A stretch of 64,000 nt of DNA from NCBI GenBank assembly GCA_022843945.1, contig JALHMR010000025.1, forward strand, positions 1-64,000, in the 5' to 3' direction. Shown here one piece after another: positions 27,400 to 34,954 of the stretch. The stretch comes from Rhodospirillaceae bacterium. GTDB taxonomy: Bacteria; Pseudomonadota; Alphaproteobacteria; CACIAM-22H2. The position numbers and the translations under genes were made by a program. A model generated the notes under the pieces. That model was not told where the DNA came from and did no database searches. It saw only the letters and a list, made by a program, of their open reading frames with translations. Every line of letters starts with the position of its first letter. Within the stretch, counting starts at the first letter, position 1.

Positions 27400-28365
27400 A
27401 TGCACATGGCAGTCTTCCCGTCAGTCCTTCAAGCCGCCCTCGACCAATTCGATGGACGGTCCGAGCAGCAGTTATTAGAGGCCCGGGAAGCGACGAAGAT
27501 TACGGCGCCGCTCTATCACTATACCGATGCAGCAGGTCTACTCGGCATCGTTGGGAACCAACACTTCCGGTTCACCAGCTATTTGCATTTAAATGATCCG
27601 AGCGAACTGAGATACGGAATTGACGTTGCAACTGAGGTACTGGAAGAAATTGGAACCGCGGAGGGAATCGTTAAACTGTTCTGCGGGATGGTCGCTGATC
27701 TTTTTAAGCACCAAAATCTTAGCGATACCTTTGGCTTCTTTGTTGGCAGCTTTAGTCGCGCGCGAGACGACCTTGGCCAATGGCGATCGTACGGCGACAA
27801 TGGACGGGGGTTTGCGATTGGCCTATCCCCTGACCTCTTCCAGATAGAAGACAAGCCCGACCGCAAGCCACACGAGAACGTCTTTGTTGCGCCCGTCGTG
27901 TACGGCAGCGTCGGCACGCGCCAGCGCCATCACGATGCAATTCGGACAGCAGCGAACATCCTGACGACGGCCAGGGATCAACATGCCGACATTTTGCGAG
28001 ATAAAACGGTCGGCATTCCCTTTTTACGAGCGATGGCCGACTCTCTCATGGCATCCCAGCTCGTGTGGAACTGCTTAACCTCAAAACACGAGGCCTATAA
28101 CCGTGAGCAAGAAGTCCGTCTGGTCATCTTGGGTACGCTGGAGACCCTGCAACCCCACATCGACACACGGACACGCAAGGGCGAGGTTGTTCCGTTTATT
28201 CGCAGCGCGATGCCTCTTCAGAAGAAGGGCGGGATTGTCGAAGTAGTAGTTGGCCCTTCGGCGCCTCCCAATGCGGAGGATTCTGTCAGGACGTTTTTGA
28301 GATCATTCGATGTCGATGACCACATTCCAGTCCGACGCTCAACCATTCCATATCGGGCGCTCTGA
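27400..28365 (+). CDS. DUF2971-family protein
   Basis: About 321 residues, soluble. LYHYTDAAGLLGIVGNQHFRFTSYLHLNDPSELRYG, then FGFFVGSFSRARDDLGQWRSYGDNGRGFAIGL, are the hallmark blocks of DUF2971, and EAYNREQEVRLVIL is a later one. The biochemical role of this family is not established; it recurs in mobile elements and near defence genes, and its His/Tyr pattern recalls ADP-ribosyltransferase-like folds, though that is a suggestion. Starts at 27397 (GTG), 27400 and 27406 are all possible. It is divergent from the ATPase gene and ends 82 bp before the inverted-repeat cassette. Confidence 0.85.
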   Translation: MHMAVFPSVLQAALDQFDGRSEQQLLEAREATKITAPLYHYTDAAGLLGIVGNQHFRFTSYLHLNDPSELRYGIDVATEVLEEIGTAEGIVKLFCGMVADLFKHQNLSDTFGFFVGSFSRARDDLGQWRSYGDNGRGFAIGLSPDLFQIEDKPDRKPHENVFVAPVVYGSVGTRQRHHDAIRTAANILTTARDQHADILRDKTVGIPFLRAMADSLMASQLVWNCLTSKHEAYNREQEVRLVILGTLETLQPHIDTRTRKGEVVPFIRSAMPLQKKGGIVEVVVGPSAPPNAEDSVRTFLRSFDVDDHIPVRRSTIPYRAL

Positions 28366-28419
28366 CTCCCAACCTGCGTAGAACAGTGGTACTTACTAAA
28401 CGTGGGTCGAGTATACCTG

Positions 28420-28425
28420 TATAAT
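28420..28425 (+). promoter_or_regulatory. Perfect -10 box outside the invertible cassette
   Basis: TATAAT 35 bp before the recombinase start and 22 bp outside the left inverted repeat. The -35 region is weak (no close TTGACA at 17 bp). The region 28405-28445 is very AT-rich and holds further TATA-like boxes. Confidence 0.55.
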
Positions 28426-28446
28426 TTACTCATATACAATAATAAC

Positions 28447-28471
28447 TGAACAAAATGGGCTATTTTGTTTA
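28447..28471 (+). repeat. Left inverted repeat / recombination core
   Basis: Arms AACAAAA (28449-28455) and TTTTGTT (28463-28469) around the spacer TGGGCTA. The recombinase ATG (28455-28457) spans the arm-spacer border. Exact reverse complement of 30230-30254. Confidence 0.9.
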
Positions 28472-29096
28472 TGAAGGCAAGTCGAATTCTACTTACACGC
28501 GCACGTCCGGAGCGTCCTTCCTTTATGACGTTGAGGGGAATCGAAAATATCTGACGCAGTCGGAACGGACCGCGTTTCTCGCTGCCGCTTCTCGAATGCT
28601 CCCAGAAGTCAGCACCTTCTGCCTAACTCTCGCCTACACCGGTGCTCGCATTTCGGAAGTTCTGGCGCTCACGTCACAGCGGATCGACACGTCCGCGCGC
28701 ATTGTCATTATCGAGAGCTTGAAGAAGCGGCGTCGAGGCGTCTATCGAGCGGTTCCCATTCCGCTTGCGCTAATCAAGGAGTTGGAGCGAGTGCATGGCC
28801 TACGAGCGGCAACGCAGGATTCCGATCGCGCCAACGAACGACTATGGTGCTGGAGCCGGACGACCGCATGGAGTTGGATCAAAACCTGCATGAGGCTAGC
28901 GCGCATTGCCGGGACCCCCGCGAGTCCGAAGGGGCTGCGCCATGCATTCGGGGTCGGCGCTCTGCAGTCTGGCGTACCTATAAACCTTGTCCGCAAGTGG
29001 CTCGGCCACGCTCGTCTCAGTACAACTGAAATCTACACCAACGCCGTTGGCGACGAAGAGCACGCAATCGCGGACAGGTTTTGGAGAACCTTTTGA
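28455..29096 (+). CDS. Minimal tyrosine recombinase (FimB/XerD-like catalytic domain)
   Basis: A 213-residue recombinase made almost only of the catalytic domain, the size of FimB/FimE invertases. Catalytic residues: Arg65 (YTGARISE), Lys90 (SLKKR), Arg162 (GLRHAFG), His185 (GHARL) and the nucleophile Tyr194 (TTEIYTN). The box II histidine is replaced by Lys159 (SPKGLRH). There is no separate core-binding domain beyond about 60 N-terminal residues. Its first codons, MGYFV, are written in the left inverted repeat, so the start moves with the site. No good ribosome site precedes the ATG, which may mean weak or leaderless-like translation. It probably acts on the two repeats of its own cassette. 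Confidence 0.9.
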   Translation: MGYFVYEGKSNSTYTRTSGASFLYDVEGNRKYLTQSERTAFLAAASRMLPEVSTFCLTLAYTGARISEVLALTSQRIDTSARIVIIESLKKRRRGVYRAVPIPLALIKELERVHGLRAATQDSDRANERLWCWSRTTAWSWIKTCMRLARIAGTPASPKGLRHAFGVGALQSGVPINLVRKWLGHARLSTTEIYTNAVGDEEHAIADRFWRTF

Positions 29097-29238
29097 GTTT
29101 CTATGCCGCCGTAACTGGCATCTTCTCTGAAGGTCGCCATCAATATCGGACCGCCGGCAAACTAATTCAAGAAGCTCTCGCTATAGTTGAGAATATAGGA
29201 GTAGCATTTGGCATTTGTGGGCAGCAGTCGGGGGCGAT

Positions 29239-30120
29239 ATGCGCCGAGTCATTATCACAGTCGCTGGATTGCTGGCGGCGGCAGTGGTGCTTACGGGGGT
29301 GCTAGTTGCAATCTGGATAGATGACGTTGCGAGCCGGTTCGTTGACTTCAAAGTATCGATGCTCGCCTCGCTTGCTGAGGATGTTTTGTTTTTCATGATC
29401 GTCGGTCTTGGCCTAGCGATAGTCACCCTCCGCCATCCAAAGCATGACTCGCTGGAGACGAAACTCAGATATTTCTTTCCGGACAGCCGTCCTTCTCTCC
29501 CGTTCTTGGATTTCGCTCGGCAGGAGATATGTCGGTTAGCTGGCCTTTGCGCCGAGGCCGTGCAGTCGATCAAGGTCGAGGAATTCGACTCGTCGTATAA
29601 CGCCTATCGCGTTGTGTTTCACTATCGCTACCGACTTCGAAACATGTTCTCTACGCACGACTACGAGGATGTGTACCAAGCCTTTGTTATGCCAGACAGA
29701 CCGCCGCCCAACGTGCCGGCCCCCAAGGTCTTAGGTCAGATCCTTGAGCTGACGTTCAAACCTTTTGAGGGACATGGCACAGATTATGTGATCCACCCCA
29801 TTGATCTCGTGCACGCTGATTTTGATCGAGACATTCCGCTGCGTTTGCCTCCGCACCAAGAAGGCGAAATCACTTTCAAGTTTTGGCTTTGGTGCCGCCT
29901 TAATGAGGAGCATTTCGTCAGAGCGAAAAGGTTCGTGCAGGACTTTAGCTCTACCATTGAAAACGCATCAGAAGGCGCGGTATTGGTTTCGCTGGATGGG
30001 AAGCTCGAGAACGCGGTTACTGTGCTTCCTAGGCAGACGCTCATATTGGCAAAGCTGCACAATTTGAAACCGCGCTATTTCTTTTCGGTGTGGTTGCACA
30101 AACCCAACGACACGGTATGA
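29239..30120 (+). CDS. Two-span membrane protein of unknown function (cassette cargo)
   Basis: About 293 residues from the ATG at 29239 (GGGGG upstream; another start at 29215 is possible). Two N-terminal membrane segments (about residues 1-27 and 40-63) are followed by a soluble domain of 220 residues with many aromatic and charged strands (IKVEEFDSSYNAYRVVFHYRYRLRNMFS, then EGEITFKFWLWCRLNEEHFVRAKRFV). The soluble part should be cytoplasmic by charge. No family is recognised. It is the only other gene in the inverted-repeat cassette and reads the same way as the recombinase, so any inversion would flip its expression. Confidence 0.75.
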   Translation: MRRVIITVAGLLAAAVVLTGVLVAIWIDDVASRFVDFKVSMLASLAEDVLFFMIVGLGLAIVTLRHPKHDSLETKLRYFFPDSRPSLPFLDFARQEICRLAGLCAEAVQSIKVEEFDSSYNAYRVVFHYRYRLRNMFSTHDYEDVYQAFVMPDRPPPNVPAPKVLGQILELTFKPFEGHGTDYVIHPIDLVHADFDRDIPLRLPPHQEGEITFKFWLWCRLNEEHFVRAKRFVQDFSSTIENASEGAVLVSLDGKLENAVTVLPRQTLILAKLHNLKPRYFFSVWLHKPNDTV

Positions 30121-30229
30121 TTTTCGTATATGAGCGACAGCGGCACTCAGACTCCATAAGCTCGGATAGGGTGCTTCAGTCTACGCAGCTTGCGTCTGCG
30201 AGTGTTTTGCTTTCCCGTTCCAGAGTCAC

Positions 30230-30254
30230 TAAACAAAATAGCCCATTTTGTTCA
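30230..30254 (-). repeat. Right inverted repeat / recombination core
   Basis: Exact reverse complement of 28447-28471. Read from outside on the minus strand it gives ATG-GGC-TAT-TTT-GTT-TAG, a five-codon ORF, in place of the recombinase. It ends 26 bp before the lipoprotein start. Confidence 0.9.
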
Positions 30255-30280
30255 CCTCCAAGCTGTCGAGGGGGTGAACC

Positions 30281-30793
30281 ATGCGCCACGCACTTATTGC
30301 CGTCGTCGCCTTTCCGTTCCTTCTTGCCGCCTGCGAGACCGGACCGTCCGGTTCGCAGTCTGGCAACCAGCCAACCACCACAGCCGCAGCGCCGGTGCAG
30401 ACGGCGCAATCAGGAGGCGGGTGCCTCACACGCCTCTACAACAACGCGAAGATCAATCCGCCCGCCGCCGACACACCGGAAGATCTGCGTCGCTGGTCCG
30501 GCCTCTATGGCGGCGACCGCTGGGACGGCGTGCTGTGCAACTCCCTCGCGGTTCTCCAAGTGAATAAGGACGGCTCGGCGCGGGTGCAGTATGCCTTTGG
30601 CACGGCCCCGTCCTGGGGCATCCAACAGCCAGGCGCCTACGAGTACCCGGCAAAGATCAATGGCGACACGCTCACGTTCGCGGTGCCCGCCCTTGGCGCA
30701 AACGCTACCTACAAGCTCTCGGGCGACAAGCTTTCTGGTACTTGGTCATCCCGCAACGGCACGAACCGGACAACGATCACCAGGGCGCCCTAG
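30281..30793 (+). CDS. Lipoprotein with one beta-rich repeat domain
   Basis: A 170-residue protein. The lipobox LLAAC at residues 14-18 follows a short signal, so the mature protein is lipid-anchored. After a disordered Gly/Ser/Thr/Pro linker comes a domain beginning RRWSGLYGGDRWDGVLCNSLAVLQV and ending KLSGDKLSGTWSSRNGTNRTTI. The same pattern (FxGxWxGxW, a strand, YxxG, then LSG) occurs three times in the lipoprotein at 32139-33341. No function is known. GAGGGGGTG precedes the ATG. The gene starts 26 bp after the right inverted repeat, so its promoter must lie in or beyond the cassette. Confidence 0.8.
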   Translation: MRHALIAVVAFPFLLAACETGPSGSQSGNQPTTTAAAPVQTAQSGGGCLTRLYNNAKINPPAADTPEDLRRWSGLYGGDRWDGVLCNSLAVLQVNKDGSARVQYAFGTAPSWGIQQPGAYEYPAKINGDTLTFAVPALGANATYKLSGDKLSGTWSSRNGTNRTTITRAP

Positions 30794-30819
30794 CGTCACG
30801 AATAATGCGAGGAGATGTC

Positions 30820-31389
30820 ATGCCTATGATGGTGACGCGGCGGGCCTTGCTCCAGACCTTTTCCGGCGGCATCGCGGCCGGCATCGCCGACCCACAGAGC
30901 CTTTGGGCACAGCCTGCGGAAGGCACGAACAAGGGCATGCTGTTCCCTGACATCGTGTATCGAACGACTGACGGAGAAACCCGAAGCATCGCCGATGCGC
31001 GCGGGAAGCTGGTTCTCGTATATCTATGGGCGTCCTGGTGCCCCATCTGCGCGCAGGACTTGAAGCATATTCAGGCGTACTATGATCGCTTCAAAGAGAG
31101 TCCAAGGTTTTCCGCCATCATTCTCAACTTCATGGACCCGTACGATCGCGGGGTGAAGTGGGCAGAGGGGCTGGGCTTCAAGCTCCCGTTTGCGAACAGC
31201 AATATAGCTAGTCGCAATCCTGTCGCGGCAACGACGCGCGGCACCTATACGCTTCCCAGATACACGCCATTATTTTACATTTTGGACGGAAACGGCGTCG
31301 TTCTCGAAGCCACCGCTGCCCAGCAGAACGCCGACCGAAACATTCCTCGCATGATTGAGTCCGTGATTGGCTCGCTCCAGAAGAGCTGA
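30820..31389 (+). CDS. TlpA/ResA-like thiol-disulfide oxidoreductase
   Basis: A 189-residue thioredoxin-fold protein. A twin-arginine-like leader (TRRALLQTFSGGIAAG) suggests Tat or Sec export. The fold shows LVYLWASWCPICAQDLKHIQAYYDRF with the redox pair CPIC, and the cis-Pro segment RYTPLFYILDGNG. It would reduce or oxidise disulfides in the periplasm. GAGGAG five bases before the ATG at 30820 decides this start over the longer frame. It follows the lipoprotein by 26 bp and overlaps the rhodanese gene, so the three form an operon for envelope sulfur/thiol chemistry. The partner protein is unknown. Confidence 0.88.
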   Translation: MPMMVTRRALLQTFSGGIAAGIADPQSLWAQPAEGTNKGMLFPDIVYRTTDGETRSIADARGKLVLVYLWASWCPICAQDLKHIQAYYDRFKESPRFSAIILNFMDPYDRGVKWAEGLGFKLPFANSNIASRNPVAATTRGTYTLPRYTPLFYILDGNGVVLEATAAQQNADRNIPRMIESVIGSLQKS

Positions 31390-31798
31390 GTTCGTCTATG
31401 CGTTCGCCTTGGTCCTGTGCGCCTGCACCACGCCTGTCCCGCATGAGGACCTCGTTTCGTTTGACGCCGTTCAGATGCATCAACGAGGCGAGATCAAGGT
31501 GATCGATGTCCGTTCGGCGGACGAAAGACATGGTCGGTTGTCCAAATTGTCGATGCCGCATATTCAATTTGGCCCGGACGGGTGGACCGGCCGGGTGGAC
31601 GAAGAAGAGATCGCGGCCTTTGCAGAGCGAGTAAAGGCCGTTGGTCAGGGCACAAAGCCCGTAGCGCTTCTGTGTCAGCAGGGCGTGCGGTCCGGGTACG
31701 CGGCTGACGCGCTAAAAAGACACGGCCTCAACGTAACCAGCGTCGTGGACGGCTATCTAGGGAACGGCCGCGGACCGGGATGGAAAGCTTGGGAATGA
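31367..31798 (+). CDS. Rhodanese-domain lipoprotein
   Basis: 143 residues from a TTG start inside the end of the TlpA-like gene (23-nt overlap). A short hydrophobic leader ends at a lipobox-like LCAC, so it is probably a periplasm-facing lipoprotein. The rest is a single rhodanese domain: IKVIDVRSADERH, then the active loop LLCQQGVRSG with the catalytic Cys, and ending GYLGNGRGPGWKAWE. It could carry a persulfide or regulate a thiol partner. The TTG start and the overlap are unusual but give a coherent product. Coupling with the TlpA-like protein suggests they act together. Confidence 0.75.
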   Translation: MARSRRAEFVYAFALVLCACTTPVPHEDLVSFDAVQMHQRGEIKVIDVRSADERHGRLSKLSMPHIQFGPDGWTGRVDEEEIAAFAERVKAVGQGTKPVALLCQQGVRSGYAADALKRHGLNVTSVVDGYLGNGRGPGWKAWE

Positions 31799-31881
31799 TC
31801 CAATATCATCTCCGCCACTAGACCGACAACCCGCGTTCGCATGTCGAACCGGTTGGATGAGATTTGCGCTAAGGCTCCGAC

Positions 31882-32049
31882 ATGCTGCGAACTCACGTAT
31901 GGATAGTATTGTTGGTCTCCGCGGGCCTAAGCGCGTGTACGGCGGACAAGCAATCGATCACGACGGGGGCGGAAGGCGAGCGTCTCGGTGAGCTGACTGC
32001 TGAGGCCTTGTTGGACGAACCGTACCTAGCTCTCTGCGAATGGCACTAA
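31882..32049 (+). CDS. Small lipoprotein, 55 residues
   Basis: Reads MLRTHVWIVLLVSAGLSACT and continues to LCEWH before TAA. A signal segment is followed by a clear lipobox (GLSAC), leaving a mature peptide of only about 36 residues (acidic, ending LCEWH). No strong ribosome site is seen. It fits the envelope-lipoprotein theme of its neighbours, but its small size leaves room for doubt. Function unknown. Confidence 0.55.
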   Translation: MLRTHVWIVLLVSAGLSACTADKQSITTGAEGERLGELTAEALLDEPYLALCEWH

Positions 32050-32092
32050 CCGGACGACACTAATCAAGGCGCAGTAGCGCCACAGCTTCCAG

Positions 32093-32123
32093 CGGATTAC
32101 GATGCGGGTAGCATCGTAATCCG
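32093..32123. promoter_or_regulatory. Perfect 13-bp hairpin just before a ribosome site
   Basis: CGGATTACGATGC-gggta-GCATCGTAATCCG ends two bases before the GGGAGAGG ribosome site of the three-repeat lipoprotein gene. It may be an operator, a terminator of the upstream small gene, or a leader structure that limits translation. Confidence 0.6.
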
Positions 32124-32138
32124 TCGGGAGAGGTGAAC

Positions 32139-33341
32139 ATGCGTCGTAACGGCCGCCGTTGCGTCGGACATTGCCTGCAAGTCCTGGCAGGGGCTCTCCT
32201 CCTTCTTGCATCCTGCAAAAGCGGTCCATCTGGGTCCGCCGGCATGGTTCAAAACCTGCAAGTGCCGCCCACCGCTCGCATCAGGGAGCCGGGCCTAGAC
32301 GTTCCAGCGGCACTCGCGGCCTTCTCCGGTGTCTGGGGCGGCCGGTGGCACGGCGTGTCATACGGACAAGACTGGTCCGTGGACAGTTTAGTTATCGTCG
32401 AGCGGATCAGTGCCAACGGCGACGTTCAAGGCGCCTACGTTCTGGGCGATGCTCCTCCGTACCTGCGTGCCGGGTCATGGAAGTTCGCGGGAAAGATCGC
32501 GGACGGCAAGCTGACGTGGGTGTGGAACAAGAATCGTTTTGTGTACTCGATGGACGGCAACGGAATTCTTAGCGGCCGGAGGTACGTAAGCGACGTTCAG
32601 GACTCGTCCCAGATCATGATGAGGAAAATGTCCGGGATTGCCACTAACAGCCAACCACCCTACTTCTTATCCGCTATCGTCGTTGCCGCACTCGACCCCG
32701 CGATCCCGCCCGAGCTCGCTGTATTCAACGGCAAATGGGAAGGGGTGACAGGCGACGGCCGCGAACGGGTGATGGTCGTTGACCAGATCACGCCGGCCGG
32801 AGACGCGGCTGTAATACACGCGTGGGATGATGTTACTCGTCCGGAAGGTTTCAGGCCCTGGGGATATGCCGGACGAATCCATAACGGCGTCCTCGTGTTT
32901 TCCGGTGGCGGCGACACGTACCAGTTCACCAAGGCATCAGACGGAACTCTCAGTGGTATAATGGTTCGAAACGGAGCGGAACATTCGGCGGGTGTCATAA
33001 CCATGACGACCGTCTCTATTGATCCGAGCCAGCCTCGGCCCAAGCATTGGCTTGTCGGACTCTGGAAAGGCAGCATTGCAGGATATACGCCGCCAGAAGG
33101 CCCCGCCCGCACTTTGAATGTCGCGGGTGTTGCCGATGGCGGCATCGCTACAGCCGCGTGGGGACTGCAGACGGCACGAAACTTCGGAAGCACAAACGTC
33201 ACCGTGAATGGCGACAATGTGACAGTGACGACGAGCGCCAACAGCCGCGTGGAGCTGCGCCGCGATGGTAACCAGCTCGTGGGTACGTTTACTCTCGTGA
33301 ACGGGCGAGCGTATGAAGTCGTGCTGTCGCGGATTGAGTGA
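32139..33341 (+). CDS. Lipoprotein with three beta-rich repeat domains
   Basis: A 400-residue protein with lipobox LLASC. Three repeats follow: FSGVWGGRWHGVSYGQDWSV..., FNGKWEGVTGDGRERVMVVD..., and LVGLWKGSIAGYTPPEGPART.... Each has a G-x-W-x-G start, a hydrophobic strand, an aromatic/Gly middle and a closing LSG or LxGTF strand; the same domain occurs once in the lipoprotein at 30281-30793. The domain has a lipocalin-like or beta-sandwich look, but no family is recognised. GGGAGAGG six bases before the ATG at 32139 decides the start over the GTG at 32133. It is the last gene of the envelope cluster. Confidence 0.8.
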   Translation: MRRNGRRCVGHCLQVLAGALLLLASCKSGPSGSAGMVQNLQVPPTARIREPGLDVPAALAAFSGVWGGRWHGVSYGQDWSVDSLVIVERISANGDVQGAYVLGDAPPYLRAGSWKFAGKIADGKLTWVWNKNRFVYSMDGNGILSGRRYVSDVQDSSQIMMRKMSGIATNSQPPYFLSAIVVAALDPAIPPELAVFNGKWEGVTGDGRERVMVVDQITPAGDAAVIHAWDDVTRPEGFRPWGYAGRIHNGVLVFSGGGDTYQFTKASDGTLSGIMVRNGAEHSAGVITMTTVSIDPSQPRPKHWLVGLWKGSIAGYTPPEGPARTLNVAGVADGGIATAAWGLQTARNFGSTNVTVNGDNVTVTTSANSRVELRRDGNQLVGTFTLVNGRAYEVVLSRIE

Positions 33342-33394
33342 TGATCAAAAGGATACGGGACTTCAGGGACGTTGTAGCAAGCGTATGTGCTGTG

Positions 33395-34954
33395 TCAGGC
33401 CACTTTTTTCATATCACCACGATCTCCATTCGTCGTCACGGCAGATATTTGTTCCCGCCCGGCAACCACCATCAAAATATCGAACAACTGCCTACTGGCG
33501 GTTCCAAGCGTCCCACAAGATGGTTCACCGACAAGCGATTTTCGCCAGTTTACGATCTCCTGGTACGGAGATTTCAGCGTAATTGCTGGGTTTTTTCCGT
33601 GTACCTCAAAGTTCCAAGTGACAACTTCGGCAATATCTCTGCGCTCACTTGGAATCGCGATTTTGTAGCTTGATTCCTTGATATCTCGGAGTTCCAAGTA
33701 ACGCAGCACGCCCTCGGCCGGAGCCTGGATTGCATCGGGCGTCGACAGCGTCTCAAGGATGCTCTGTCGCTCACGAAGAACGGCATGTCTACGCTCTTCG
33801 AATACATCCTTTGTGATCAGTCCGTCGAGTAAGGCATCCGTGAGCCGAGCAAGCCGCTCATCGAACGTCGCTAGTCGCATTCGTAGCCCATTGCGGTGGT
33901 TTTCAATATCCGCTTCTCGATGCTTTAGGTGCCTCGTTGCAAAGCCCCCAATGTCCCTGATCTCCGTCGTTGATAGCCGGACATAGCCCAAAAGCTCTTC
34001 GAACGCGGCATCAACGTCCTGCTCTCGCATGACAGCGCCTCGGCAGGCAGCGTTGAAGCAACGGTAATAAACGTACCTGCCCTTCTTTCGCTCGCCGACG
34101 AGGTGATACTTGCAGCCGCCACATCGTATGAACCGGCGGAACGTGAAGTCGTGCCTGACTACTTTTCCATACGTCTTGCACTTGAGTATCGTTTGAACAC
34201 GGTCAAACAAGGCCATCGGTACAATGGGCGTGTGGATGCCGGGAAACGTCTCGTTCGTCCGCTTGATGCGGACAAGGCCGACATAGAACGGATTGTGCAG
34301 CATCTTGGAAAGCCCGTTCAGGCTCAGCGTCTCTCCCGACCGCCCTCGTAGTCCGCGCCGCGTCAATTCTGCATGCAGATCCCAAAGGCTCATTCGGTTT
34401 TGGCCGTACAGCTCGAAGGCTTGACGAACGAGGGGTGCCTTGACGGGATCAGGGACTTTCGCCTGCGCCTTGCCCCGATCAAGATAGCCAGGGGGCGCAG
34501 GCAACGGATAGAACCCCTGCTTCAAACGGCCATAAAACCCCTTCCGTACTTCATCGCGCAGGTTGCGAATGAAGTCGGCGGCAACGACCGCCTGGATGTC
34601 CGCTGACAATCGGCCGCCGCGGGACCGAAGATCGAGATTGTCATGGACAAACTTCACGTCAATACCGCGGTCAATGAGATCGCCGAGGTTTGCCCAATCC
34701 CGTAAGTTGCGGGCGCTCCGATCTATCTTATGGATGATGACGCCATCGGCCTCATTTTGGGAAAGCCGGTCGAGCATCCGGCTAAACAATCGCCGGCCTT
34801 GCTTGGCGGCAGTCTCCTTCTCCTCAAACCACGCCCCGATATGCAGGCTATTGCGTACCGCAAAAGCTTCAATTGCGGCGCGTTGCTCCGGCAACGATGA
34901 ACCGTCCCCTTGCTTTACAGATGAGACACGAATGTAGGCAAAATAGCTTTTCAT
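33395..34954 (-). CDS. Large serine recombinase
   Basis: A 519-residue site-specific recombinase. Residues 1-150 are the resolvase catalytic domain (YIRVSSVKQGDGSSLPEQRAAI with the nucleophile Ser, and IIHKIDRSARNLRDW). Then come the recombinase domain (PPGYLDRGKA...NRMSLWDLHAELTRRGLRGRSG), a zinc ribbon (FIRCGGCKYHLVGERKKGRYVYYRCFNAACRG) and a coiled-coil region. It would insert or excise DNA at att sites. Its presence besides the tyrosine integrase means either a nested element or a second recombination function. No flanking att repeat was found by eye. It overlaps the preceding small gene by 4 bp. Confidence 0.92.
   Translation of the reverse strand: MKSYFAYIRVSSVKQGDGSSLPEQRAAIEAFAVRNSLHIGAWFEEKETAAKQGRRLFSRMLDRLSQNEADGVIIHKIDRSARNLRDWANLGDLIDRGIDVKFVHDNLDLRSRGGRLSADIQAVVAADFIRNLRDEVRKGFYGRLKQGFYPLPAPPGYLDRGKAQAKVPDPVKAPLVRQAFELYGQNRMSLWDLHAELTRRGLRGRSGETLSLNGLSKMLHNPFYVGLVRIKRTNETFPGIHTPIVPMALFDRVQTILKCKTYGKVVRHDFTFRRFIRCGGCKYHLVGERKKGRYVYYRCFNAACRGAVMREQDVDAAFEELLGYVRLSTTEIRDIGGFATRHLKHREADIENHRNGLRMRLATFDERLARLTDALLDGLITKDVFEERRHAVLRERQSILETLSTPDAIQAPAEGVLRYLELRDIKESSYKIAIPSERRDIAEVVTWNFEVHGKNPAITLKSPYQEIVNWRKSLVGEPSCGTLGTASRQLFDILMVVAGREQISAVTTNGDRGDMKKVA

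Larger units (their letters stand above)
28447..30254. mobile_element. Recombinase cassette with perfect 25-bp inverted repeats (putative self-inverting unit)
   Basis: A 1.8 kb unit with a minimal tyrosine recombinase and a membrane-protein gene, bounded by identical 25-bp sequences in opposite orientation. Each end has the shape of a tyrosine-recombinase core site (7-bp arms, 7-bp spacer). Two identical sites in inverted orientation predict inversion rather than excision. The GC content is lower than the rest of the island. It lies between the DUF2971 gene and the lipoprotein operon. Confidence 0.75.

Noticed and set aside
28447-30254. The inverted-repeat cassette as an ordinary insertion sequence
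   Set aside because: There is no DDE transposase and no target-site duplication. The ends have the arm-spacer-arm shape of recombinase sites, which fits inversion better.
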